A stretch of 13,095 bases of DNA, taken from contig WQZE01000019.1 in the NCBI GenBank assembly GCA_009780875.1, forward strand, positions 1 to 13,095. The letters are read 5' to 3'. Positions 1 through 6,479 of this stretch are shown one piece after another. The notes beneath the pieces are model-generated. The model was not told the DNA's origin. It made no database searches and was given only the letters and a program-made list of their open reading frames with translations. The stretch is from Bacillota bacterium (GTDB lineage Bacteria; Bacillota; Clostridia; Christensenellales; Pumilibacteraceae). The position numbers and the translations under genes were made by a program. Position 1 is the first letter of the stretch; each line of letters begins with the position of its first letter.

Positions 1-169
1 GACAATCTTTTGTCCCACCATAACCCCGCTGCACTCAGCACAAATAAAATACCCTCCAAGACCGACGCTACACAAAAAAACCACCTTGGACAATCTTTTG
101 TCCCACCATAACCCCGCTGCACTCAGCACAAATAAAATACCCTCCAAGACCGACGCTACACAAAAAAAC
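1..169. repeat. 88-bp tandem duplication, two copies
   Basis: Bases 1-81 are repeated without a mismatch at 89-169, giving a period of 88 bp; the 7 bases 82-88 separate the copies. The array may have further copies left of the window. Each copy carries the inverted repeat GGACAA-TCTT-TTGTCC (complete at 88-103; the first copy lacks only its first G at the window edge) and ends in a run of seven A. The region lies beyond the terminator of the zinc-ribbon operon, so it is probably intergenic. Because 88 is not a multiple of 3, the two copies are read in different frames, which argues against a protein repeat. No function is recognised; a recent local duplication or a small intergenic repeat family are both possible. 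Confidence 0.9.
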
Positions 170-193
170 AACCGCATCACACGGTTGCTTTTT
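162..193 (-). terminator. Bidirectional hairpin terminator of the zinc-ribbon operon
   Basis: The arms CAACCG (169-174) and CGGTTG (182-187) pair around a 7-base loop. Read on the minus strand the hairpin is followed by seven T (168-162), and on the plus strand by CTTTTT (188-193). It sits about 30 bp past the stop codon of the last zinc-ribbon gene, which fits an intrinsic terminator for that minus-strand operon; it could also stop plus-strand transcription coming from the left. Confidence 0.75.
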
Positions 194-215
194 ATACATT
201 CACCTAGGTCTCTCC

Positions 216-626
216 TCAATCAAATAAAACAATCACCAAAAGCACCAACAAATAAATCCCCAGCATCACACAGCCCAACACGAGTCCTGCAACCGCAAGC
301 CCCTTGTGTGTTTGCTTTTTGAGCCCTTGTGCTCCAAAGACAATGGCAAGGATGGCTGGAATAAAACACACCCACCACAATATCCAACCACAAAGCCCCA
401 ACACAAAACTAGCAATCGCCACCCCGTTGGATTGTTTGGGGGCAGAGCCGTATGGCTGTTGACACCCCGCCTGCGGATACCCTTGCTGTTGCCACGCACC
501 CTGCTCTGGCACACCCATCGGCATTGGCACATTGTTTTGCACAGGCATCTCGCCTATGGGCGTCCCACAGTCACTGCAAAATTTATTTTCTGGTTCACTT
601 TGTTTGCCACAATTTGCACAAAACAT
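216..626 (-). CDS. Zinc-ribbon plus DUF4190-like membrane protein, paralog 3 of 3
   Basis: This 136-residue protein has no firm function. An N-terminal zinc ribbon (C3, C6, C17, C20; pattern MFCxxCG...KFCxxCG) is followed by a Gln/Pro/Gly-rich linker (about 25-67) and two hydrophobic segments (about 69-98 and 109-134) joined by a short basic turn, LKKQTHKG. That arrangement is typical of DUF4190-type small membrane proteins. The zinc ribbon should face the cytoplasm. The ATG is preceded by GAGGTG with about 7 bases spacing, which supports this start. It is the last gene of a three-paralog row, 65 bp after the previous gene, with the terminator about 30 bp downstream. The family assignment is from pattern recognition; the role (envelope or stress-related scaffold) is not inferable. 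Confidence 0.85.
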   Translation of the reverse strand: MFCANCGKQSEPENKFCSDCGTPIGEMPVQNNVPMPMGVPEQGAWQQQGYPQAGCQQPYGSAPKQSNGVAIASFVLGLCGWILWWVCFIPAILAIVFGAQGLKKQTHKGLAVAGLVLGCVMLGIYLLVLLVIVLFD

Positions 627-691
627 TTTTTCACCTCACACGCTTTCAATACCGCTATTTTTCAACCTTGGCTTTTTTACACCATCAACCA

Positions 692-1291
692 CTAAAACAA
701 CGCAGCCCATAAAGGCACATAAAATATGACCCCATACAACCAAACAAGCCATCCCAATACGGTCAACGACCCTGCAATCAATCCTATCAACGCAAACACC
801 TTGTTTGTTTGTTGTACATTTTGTTTGAGTGCTCTTGCCCCAAAGATGATGGCAAGGACAGCAGGAACCAAACACAACCAAAGCACGATTCCCCCAGCAA
901 GCCCCAACACAAAACTTGCCAACGCACATTTGTTGAGCGGTTGGGTTTGTTTGGGCTGCTTGGTCTGCGGCGGTGCCCCGTATCCAAGAGGTGGTGGCGG
1001 ATAATGACCATTAGGACCCGAAGGTGGTGGGTAATACCCAGGAGGAGGATAGTACCCATACGGTGGTTGCGGATACCCCTGCCACGCTTGATTTTGTGGC
1101 GGCACACCATTCCACATAGGGGCGTTGGGCACAGCAGCATTTGGGGGCACCGCTCCATTGGAAACCCCATTGCTTGTGGGTACATCAGCCCCCACCACAT
1201 TGCTCGCCGCATTTTCACCCAAAGGTGTCCCACACGCACCGCAAAATTTGTTCTCTTCTATATTATCCTTGCCACATTTTCCGCAAAACAT
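692..1291 (-). CDS. Zinc-ribbon, Pro/Tyr-rich linker and DUF4190-like membrane protein, paralog 2 of 3
   Basis: This 199-residue paralog of its neighbours has a zinc ribbon (C3, C6, C17, C20), then a long low-complexity linker (about 25-118) rich in Pro, Gly, Asn and Tyr with repeated YPPP units at about 81-100. Two hydrophobic segments follow (about 122-150 and 164-195). The Pro/Tyr-rich stretch is characteristic of disordered linkers that put a soluble domain at a distance from the membrane. The ATG follows GAGGTAG with a short A-rich spacer. The gene lies 70 bp downstream of the end of the interrupted paralog and 65 bp upstream of the 136-residue one, with no clear promoter in either gap, so co-transcription is likely. 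The linker is far longer than in the sister proteins, the main difference within the set. The biological role is unknown. Confidence 0.87.
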   Translation of the reverse strand: MFCGKCGKDNIEENKFCGACGTPLGENAASNVVGADVPTSNGVSNGAVPPNAAVPNAPMWNGVPPQNQAWQGYPQPPYGYYPPPGYYPPPSGPNGHYPPPPLGYGAPPQTKQPKQTQPLNKCALASFVLGLAGGIVLWLCLVPAVLAIIFGARALKQNVQQTNKVFALIGLIAGSLTVLGWLVWLYGVIFYVPLWAALF

Positions 1292-1361
1292 TTTTCTACC
1301 TCAACGCTTTTTGACAAAAACAAACAAGCATAGCAATCCGTTTGTCACAACCACTCAAAAA

Positions 1362-1817
1362 CTATGCCAACACGCCAATCAAAGAAACCGCCCCAGTCAC
1401 CAAACTTGGGTCGTTGGCAATCGCAATGATTGCAATAATAGCTGGAATAATTACAAATACAAATACCAACATACCAATCGCACCAAGCACAATGCCCGCA
1501 ACAGACATCCCTTTGTTTTAACCTTTTTTGAGTGCCACGATACCCAATATCAAGGCTATCAAGGAGATGCCCAAAATTCCACACACCAAGGCACCAATCG
1601 CCAATCCATCCCCGCCACTTTGTTGTGGTGCACGGTGATAGTTGTTGTTTGCGTCGTTTGAGAAAAACGCACTACCTTGTGACATCGGTTGGTTGTTTGG
1701 TCCAAACACCACCCCACCTGATGCATTGTTGGACGCACCCGTTTCTAGATTGCTCCCACAAGACGCACAAAACTTGCTGCCCACCACGGACTCTTTGCCA
1801 CAATTTTGACAAAACAT
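1362..1817 (-). pseudogene. Full-length frame of paralog 1, interrupted by in-frame TAA at 1518-1520
   Basis: Reading through the TAA in the same frame gives 51 further codons (1517-1362, ending in TAG). They begin NKGMSVAGIVLG and form the missing second hydrophobic segment. Aligned with the sister protein (LKKQTHKGLAVAGLVLG), the stop replaces one residue in the basic turn between the two membrane segments, and no frameshift is needed. A single CAA-to-TAA change (Gln to stop) is the simplest explanation. TAA is a normal stop in this genome, since the ParC-like gene ends with it. Alternatives are an assembly error, stop-codon readthrough, or separate translation from the ATG at 1508-1506, which has a poorly spaced AAAGGG. 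Preservation of the downstream frame suggests a recent event. Confidence 0.7.
1518..1817 (-). CDS. Truncated zinc-ribbon/DUF4190-like protein, paralog 1 of 3
   Basis: This is the open part, 99 residues, of the first gene in the row. It has the zinc ribbon (C3, C6, C17, C20), an Asn/Ser/Gly-rich linker and one hydrophobic segment (about 71-95) ending in LKKG, where a TAA stops it. The sister proteins continue past this point into a second membrane segment. I place the start at the ATG ending at 1817, because GGAGG lies 6 bases upstream and it gives the same MFCxxCGK N-terminus as both paralogs; an ATG 18 bases further upstream (1835) is possible but adds six residues the relatives lack. The product, if made, would have a single membrane segment. 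See the following entry for the lost C-terminus. Confidence 0.75.
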   Translation of the reverse strand: MFCQNCGKESVVGSKFCASCGSNLETGASNNASGGVVFGPNNQPMSQGSAFFSNDANNNYHRAPQQSGGDGLAIGALVCGILGISLIALILGIVALKKG

Positions 1818-1843
1818 ACCAAACCTCCAAATCACAAAAGAAA

Positions 1844-1873
1844 ATACTATTGAATGATTACATCCAATAGTAT
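1844..1873. promoter_or_regulatory. Inverted repeat overlapping the -10 box, candidate operator
   Basis: The 9-base arms ATACTATTG (1844-1852) and CAATAGTAT (1865-1873) flank a 12-base spacer. One arm overlaps the -10 hexamer and the other lies about 10-18 bases into the transcript, a classic position for a repressor site. Read as RNA on the minus strand the repeat would form an AU-rich hairpin followed by TTTTCTTTT, so it might instead act as a leader attenuator. No regulator gene is adjacent. Confidence 0.5.
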
Positions 1874-1897
1874 ATCACAAACTCCCTACTTTGTCAA
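1869..1897 (-). promoter_or_regulatory. Promoter of the zinc-ribbon operon
   Basis: On the minus strand a perfect TTGACA (1897-1892) is followed after exactly 17 bases by TATACT (1874-1869), one base from the TATAAT consensus. Transcription should begin near 1862, leaving a leader of about 45 bases that contains the GGAGG of paralog 1. This is a housekeeping sigma-70/SigA-type promoter by sequence. Confidence 0.85.
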
Positions 1898-1992
1898 CCC
1901 TTTTGCCAAATCACTCCTTTGCTTTTTTTGGGCGTCCCTTATCAATGCTTTATCTACTTTGTTGAAGCGGTCTCCCAAGCACACGGTGCGAC

Positions 1993-2487
1993 CTACACCA
2001 CCGCAAAATATTTGTCCAGTGTCAACAGTTCCCTGTTTTTTGGTTGACTGCAAAGAGAGAATATATACCCAAAAGGGTCTCTAATATTGCACATCTCGCT
2101 GCCATCCTCCAAATCCACGATGGGCTTGCGACTCGTGCTAGGCAAAAGCAACGCACTCCCATTTTGCAACGCCAATTTTACAATGGACTTGACCCCACTC
2201 CCCATAAAAGGCACAAGGGCTCCTTGCTCATTGGTACCCCACTCCAAAGCAGGGTCCACAAAGACTTGCAAACAAAGCGGCGTGCCACCCAAGGAGTTGG
2301 GAGACATTGCCCCGATGCTTGGATTCTCATCAAACAAAGCATAGTGGTCGCCACCAATCTTAAAACGAATGCTACGAGTGCCCATAGGTCCACCAATTTG
2401 CTTGGCAATAATCACTGCTCCAAACACATTTTGATAAAAACCAATGGCTTCCGTACAATCAGGTACAAACAAATTCACCGATATCAT
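1993..2487 (-). CDS. VOC superfamily protein, PhnB/glyoxalase-like
   Basis: This 164-residue protein has the fold signature of the vicinal oxygen chelate superfamily, PhnB-like branch. It starts directly with the first beta strand (ISVNLFVPD), followed by the helix motif FYQNVFGA (17-24) and the strand with GGDHYALFDE (45-54). The second module closes with DPFGYIFSL (137-145), the typical C-terminal motif. There is no signal peptide, so it is cytosolic. Members include glyoxalases, antibiotic-binding proteins and many uncharacterised proteins; the substrate cannot be predicted. It has its own promoter, and the -10 box lies only 6 bases before the ATG, so there is no room for a normal RBS. The gene is monocistronic or reads on into the zinc-ribbon operon, because I see no clear terminator after it. 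Confidence 0.85.
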   Translation of the reverse strand: MISVNLFVPDCTEAIGFYQNVFGAVIIAKQIGGPMGTRSIRFKIGGDHYALFDENPSIGAMSPNSLGGTPLCLQVFVDPALEWGTNEQGALVPFMGSGVKSIVKLALQNGSALLLPSTSRKPIVDLEDGSEMCNIRDPFGYIFSLCSQPKNRELLTLDKYFAVV

Positions 2488-2493
2488 ACCTAT

Positions 2494-2522
2494 ATTGTAC
2501 CATATTACACATAATTTGTCAA
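2494..2522 (-). promoter_or_regulatory. Near-consensus promoter giving a predicted leaderless VOC mRNA
   Basis: TTGACA (2522-2517), a 17-base spacer and TACAAT (2499-2494) form a near-consensus promoter on the minus strand, with TG dinucleotides in the spacer and A-rich tracts upstream that resemble an UP element. Six bases separate the -10 box from the ATG at 2487, so the expected transcription start coincides with, or lies within a base or two of, the start codon. Confidence 0.85.
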
Positions 2523-2547
2523 CAATTTGTTTACATATTTTTATTTT

Positions 2548-2568
2548 TTGTTAATCTTTTTTTAACAA
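2548..2568. repeat. AT-rich inverted repeat in the gap between ABC gene and VOC gene
   Basis: TTGTTAA (2548-2554) and TTAACAA (2562-2568) pair around a 7-base loop. On the plus strand it is followed by GCACTTTTTT, but no plus-strand gene is seen to need a terminator. On the minus strand, where the ABC gene would need one, the hairpin is followed by A and not T, so it is not a convincing terminator. The surrounding gap (2488-2619) is extremely A-rich on the coding strand and may act mainly as an UP element for the VOC promoter. Confidence 0.4.
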
Positions 2569-2619
2569 GCACTTTTTTATTTGTTTTCAAATTATTTTTA
2601 GTTCATTCACACAACCCGC

Positions 2620-4470
2620 TCAGCCGTGCGTTGTCACAAGTTTGTGATACCGCCCACCCAACGCCATCAACTGCTCGTGCGTCCCGCTCTCACAAATCCC
2701 TTTGTCCGCCACAAACAAAATCTTGTCCGCCTTGCGGATGGTGCTGAGGCGGTGGGCTATCACAAAACTCGTCCTGCCCACCAAGACCTCTTCCAACACT
2801 TTTTTGATTTTCGCCTCGGTCTCTGTGTCAATACTACTCGTCGCCTCATCCAAAATGAGAATCTTGGGGTCCGTCAAGATGACCCTTGCAAAAGATATCA
2901 ATTGCCTTTGCCCCGTGCTGAGTCCTTGCCCTTGCTCCAAGGTCTTGGTGTGGTACCCCTGTGGCAACTTGGAAATAAAATCGTGTGCATACACTTTTTT
3001 TGCCGCTTGTATGCACTCCGCCTCGGTTGCCTCCGGTCTTGCATATCGGATATTTTCCAAAATCGTCCCACTAAAAATAAAACTATCTTGCATCATCACA
3101 CCCACTTGTCTACGCAAACTTTCTTGCGTGACCTTGGACACATCGTGCCCATCAATGCTCACCGTACCGCTCTCCACCTCATAAAAACGACTTATCAAAC
3201 TGACCAGCGTAGTCTTGCCCGCACCCGTAGGGCCCACCAAAGCATACATACTCCCCTTGGGTACTTCTAGGTTGACCTTGTCCAAAATGGTGACCCCCTC
3301 ATCATACGCAAACGATACATTGTCAAACTTGACAACGCCCTCAATGGTGGGCAGTGGGTACGCATCCTCTTTGTCCAAAATGGCAATATCGGACTCCGCT
3401 AGTTCAAACACTCTTTCAAGGTTGCTCGTAGCCACGGACACCTTTTGCATCACCGTAGCAATATTGTTGATGGGGCTTGCAAACATTCCCATATACGACA
3501 CAAAGGCCAACAGTGTCCCCACAGACAACGCTCCCACGCTCCCCATCCAACCTTGAATGATGGCAATCGCCATCCCATACACAAGGATGGTACCCATCAT
3601 AAAAAAACCATCCCCCACGGGCCAAAACAACTCGTGTCTCCTCGTAAACTTCATCCAGTTTTTTTGCACATCCAAACACAAGCCCTTGTGCACGCCCGCA
3701 TTGTACGCTCCACGATTAAAGGCCTTGGTGACAAAAGCCCCGCTAATGTTCTCCGCAACATAGGAGGTTCGGTTGCTGTCTTTGTTGCGGTGCACTCTTT
3801 TTGTCCTGACCACGGCACGCCGCACAAATATCAATACCACAAACATAGGCACCACAATGCCCACCACCACGAGCGTCAATCTCCAATCCACCACAAACAA
3901 CCACACGAGCAACATCGCAATCTTGGAGCAGTCCACCAAAGCAGTAATCACGGCATTGCTAAAAATATTGGCAATCCCATCCAAATAGTTGGTCACCCGC
4001 ACGAGCGTACGCCCCATCGGTCTCGTGTCAAAATACTCAAAAGACAGTTTTTGCAAATTGGTATAGGTGTCTTTGCGTACATCTCTGACAATGCTATGCC
4101 CTACCCTTGACATCCACACCGTACGCACAAACGAAAACACGACATCCGCAATCACAATACTGACCCACGCAACCAACACTACAACAAGCGTCGCCTGCCA
4201 ACTACCCCCCGCATAGCCCGCTTTGGTCAACACATAGTCCACCACATACTTGTTGAGCGTAGCGGGCACCAACGCCAAAAACCCCACCAAGAACAACAGT
4301 ACACTGGTCACAACGAGCAATTTTTTGTATGGCACCGCATACCTCAATGTCTTTTTGAGCATCTGTACACTAAACTTGACATCATTGTTTTCATCGTCAT
4401 AATAAGCATTCCGCTTTTTTACGGTCGCCTTTTTTTGCTCATTTTCTTGCACTTTTTTTTGCTTGCCCAT
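2620..4470 (-). CDS. ABC exporter half-transporter, LSTGQ subunit of a heterodimer (BmrD-like type)
   Basis: This 616-residue type IV (ABCB-like) half-transporter has an N-terminal basic cytosolic tail, a six-helix membrane domain (about 50-340) and a nucleotide-binding domain (about 380-616). Visible motifs are Walker A GPTGAGKT (413-420), Q-loop Q461, signature LSTGQ (517-521, third position Thr instead of the usual Gly), Walker B ILILDE with catalytic Glu (D541, E542) and switch His H573. The altered signature with an intact Glu is what one half of an asymmetric heterodimer shows; the partner is the gene immediately upstream. The heterodimer should export a hydrophobic compound, lipid or peptide using ATP. 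I chose the ATG at 4470, preceded by GGAGAG, over a GTG at 4497 with no good RBS. It starts 89 bp after its partner and is the last gene of the operon. Confidence 0.93.
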   Translation of the reverse strand: MGKQKKVQENEQKKATVKKRNAYYDDENNDVKFSVQMLKKTLRYAVPYKKLLVVTSVLLFLVGFLALVPATLNKYVVDYVLTKAGYAGGSWQATLVVVLVAWVSIVIADVVFSFVRTVWMSRVGHSIVRDVRKDTYTNLQKLSFEYFDTRPMGRTLVRVTNYLDGIANIFSNAVITALVDCSKIAMLLVWLFVVDWRLTLVVVGIVVPMFVVLIFVRRAVVRTKRVHRNKDSNRTSYVAENISGAFVTKAFNRGAYNAGVHKGLCLDVQKNWMKFTRRHELFWPVGDGFFMMGTILVYGMAIAIIQGWMGSVGALSVGTLLAFVSYMGMFASPINNIATVMQKVSVATSNLERVFELAESDIAILDKEDAYPLPTIEGVVKFDNVSFAYDEGVTILDKVNLEVPKGSMYALVGPTGAGKTTLVSLISRFYEVESGTVSIDGHDVSKVTQESLRRQVGVMMQDSFIFSGTILENIRYARPEATEAECIQAAKKVYAHDFISKLPQGYHTKTLEQGQGLSTGQRQLISFARVILTDPKILILDEATSSIDTETEAKIKKVLEEVLVGRTSFVIAHRLSTIRKADKILFVADKGICESGTHEQLMALGGRYHKLVTTHG

Positions 4471-4559
4471 AAATCTCTCCACTCTTTTTTGCAACACTCA
4501 ATCCCATCCCCGCTCATCCAAACAATCCGCCCCACGCCATCTCTCCTTTGTCCCGTACC

Positions 4560-6452
4560 CTAGTCCAAACAATCCACCCTAGCCGCCTCTTGGGCTTGAT
4601 ACACGGTGGCATACCTACCACCCAAAGCAAGCAACTCCTCGTGCGACCCTTTCTCCACAATCGCGCCATCTTCAAAATACAAAATCTCATCACAATGCTT
4701 GACACTGGACGCACGATGACTGGCAATCACAAGCGTCCTATCCGGATAGTGCTCCTTGATGCCTTGCAATATTTTTTGCTCTGTTTCCATATCCAAGGCA
4801 CTGGTGCAATCATCAAACAAAAGCACGGGTGCGTTTTTGAGCAAGGCTCTTGCAATGGACAATCTTTGCTTTTGTCCACCGCTCAGCCCCACACCCTTTT
4901 CTCCAATGATGGTGTCATACCCATCTTGCAATCCGGTCACAAACAAATCCGCACAAGCAATCTTGGCAACCTTTTGCACGGTCTCCAAACTCGCCCCCGG
5001 CTCATAAAAAGCAATGTTGTTGTGCACGGTATCACTAAACAAAAACACATCCTGCATCACATACCCAAACACTCTCCGCACCTCCTCCACACCCAAATCT
5101 CTCACATCCACTCCATCCACCAAAATCACACCGCCCTCTTTTTCACCCATATCAAAAAACCTGCACAACGCTTTGATGAACACCGTTTTGCCACTCCCCG
5201 TACGCCCCATTATCCCCAACTTTTTCCCATACGGCAAATCCACAGATATGTCTCTCAAAAGCACCTGCTCACCCTCTGACACGCTTGCATCTCTCACTAC
5301 GATACTGGGCGTGCTCCCTATCTTTTGCAAAGCCAACTTGCCATCTTGGATACTGTTGGGTGCATTCAAAAACCCAAACAATCTTTTGCCTGAGACCACA
5401 AAGTTTTGATACTCGCTCAAAACCCCCGCAAGCGTATAAAAAGGAAAACTAATCAAATTGATATACGCAAAAAAAGTGGCAAACTGCCCAATCGTGAGTT
5501 TGCTCTCCAAAGCCAAATAGATAGCAATACCCATAGACCCAAGCATAATCGCACTACCAATCGCATTAAAAATCGTGGTGTACTTTGCCTGCGTCTTTGC
5601 ATTGTCCAAATATGCTTGTCTAAACCCCTCATTTTGCTTGTCAAATTTTGCTTGCTCAATGCTCTCGGTGGCATACGCCCTCACGACACGCACGCCCTGA
5701 ATGTTCTCTTGCACCGTCGTAGAGAGTTCGCCGCTCACATCCCTAATTTTGGCATATCTTTTGTTGGAGGTCTTGGTGTACCACCGCATACACACGAGTG
5801 ACAACACGCCCCCCACCAAAGGACAAAGTATCAACAACCAATGAATGGTCAACAAAAAGTAGGCACTCAGCCCCCAAAAAGTCAACACCCCAAAAAAATA
5901 CACCACTTGGTCCGCATAAAAATCCTTGACCACCACAATATCACTTGTGCATATGGTTATCAAGTCACCGCTCGTGTACTTGCTTGCCCCCAATCCATTT
6001 TGTGCCACCATCTTGCCAAAAACTTTTTCTCTGAGGTCATTCTCACCCTTGGTGCCCACAGACTGCAAAAGCAACCACCTGCCATAACTCACTCCGTGCT
6101 TGGCAACCATCAACACCAAAAATACGCCCGCCAATATCAAAAACGAACCCACATAGTCATCCGCCCTTTGCCCTTTCAAAAACCCAGAGAACAAATTATC
6201 GCTCAGCACAACCTGCCCACCCAGTGCGGGTGTGATGATTCTATCTATCAATAGCGTAGGTATGAGCGGTAGCAAAGCAATGCTCCCATTGACCACCACG
6301 CCCAGCAAAATTCCCACCACAAAACCAGGTATCCGTCTCCCAAACACCCGCATACTTTGCCTTGCCACGCCCATACTTTTTTGATTATCTTTTCCCATTT
6401 GACCCCTGTCCACCTTGACGCTTGCCCCACTGTGCAAAAAGGGAAACCTCAT
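4560..6452 (-). CDS. ABC exporter half-transporter, degenerate Walker B subunit of a heterodimer (BmrC-like type)
   Basis: This 630-residue ABC half-transporter has a membrane domain at about 40-345 and a nucleotide-binding domain at about 380-630. Motifs are Walker A GRTGSGKT (416-423), Q-loop Q467, canonical signature LSGGQ (523-527), Walker B VLLFDD (543-548) in which Asp548 replaces the catalytic Glu, and switch His H579. Replacement of the Glu by Asp together with a normal signature makes it the complement of the downstream ABC gene. The start at 6452 has GGGAG three bases upstream and lies 27 bp after the ParC-like gene; an ATG at 6398 (AGGGG upstream, N-terminus MGK as in the partner) is a real alternative that removes 18 residues. 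No promoter is visible between it and the topoisomerase gene, so co-transcription is likely. Substrate unknown. Confidence 0.93.
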   Translation of the reverse strand: MRFPFLHSGASVKVDRGQMGKDNQKSMGVARQSMRVFGRRIPGFVVGILLGVVVNGSIALLPLIPTLLIDRIITPALGGQVVLSDNLFSGFLKGQRADDYVGSFLILAGVFLVLMVAKHGVSYGRWLLLQSVGTKGENDLREKVFGKMVAQNGLGASKYTSGDLITICTSDIVVVKDFYADQVVYFFGVLTFWGLSAYFLLTIHWLLILCPLVGGVLSLVCMRWYTKTSNKRYAKIRDVSGELSTTVQENIQGVRVVRAYATESIEQAKFDKQNEGFRQAYLDNAKTQAKYTTIFNAIGSAIMLGSMGIAIYLALESKLTIGQFATFFAYINLISFPFYTLAGVLSEYQNFVVSGKRLFGFLNAPNSIQDGKLALQKIGSTPSIVVRDASVSEGEQVLLRDISVDLPYGKKLGIMGRTGSGKTVFIKALCRFFDMGEKEGGVILVDGVDVRDLGVEEVRRVFGYVMQDVFLFSDTVHNNIAFYEPGASLETVQKVAKIACADLFVTGLQDGYDTIIGEKGVGLSGGQKQRLSIARALLKNAPVLLFDDCTSALDMETEQKILQGIKEHYPDRTLVIASHRASSVKHCDEILYFEDGAIVEKGSHEELLALGGRYATVYQAQEAARVDCLD

Positions 6453-6479
6453 CGGCTCCCTTTTGTGCCTTTGTCCTTC

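Noticed and set aside
98..104. TTGTCCC in the tandem repeat as a further copy of the post-stop GGGACAAAGG motif
   Set aside because: Only about eight bases match, it is not placed after a stop codon, and it is explained by the repeat's own hairpin.
1..129. A GTG-started minus-strand frame of 43 codons through the tandem repeat, preceded by GGAGGG and open at the left edge
   Set aside because: It is short, runs through two copies of the same DNA in different frames and lies just past a terminator; it is most likely noncoding, though the left edge prevents a firm decision.
1..169. CRISPR-like array
   Set aside because: The 81-bp identical units with a 7-bp separator do not have CRISPR proportions, and no cas gene is near.
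1345..1584. A 79-codon minus-strand frame with several Cys residues, overlapping the end of paralog 1
   Set aside because: It is a shifted reading of the DNA that encodes the second membrane segment of the interrupted paralog; the other frame matches the sister proteins, this one matches nothing.
1818..1835. Upstream ATG as the start of zinc-ribbon paralog 1
   Set aside because: It adds MIWRFG before the MFCxxCG start shared by both paralogs and would ignore the well-spaced GGAGG that precedes the inner ATG.
2548..2568. Terminator for the last ABC gene
   Set aside because: The stem is all A/T apart from one G-C pair and, read on the minus strand, is followed by A residues instead of T residues.
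4471..4497. GTG at 4497 as the start of the second ABC gene
   Set aside because: No good RBS precedes it, whereas the ATG at 4470 has GGAGAG at a normal distance and gives an MGK start similar to the internal ATG of its partner.
4514..4540. An 8-codon leader peptide between the two ABC genes, preceded by AAAGGAG
   Set aside because: The distance from AGGAG to the ATG is only two bases, the peptide has no regulatory codon pattern, and no attenuator hairpin follows.
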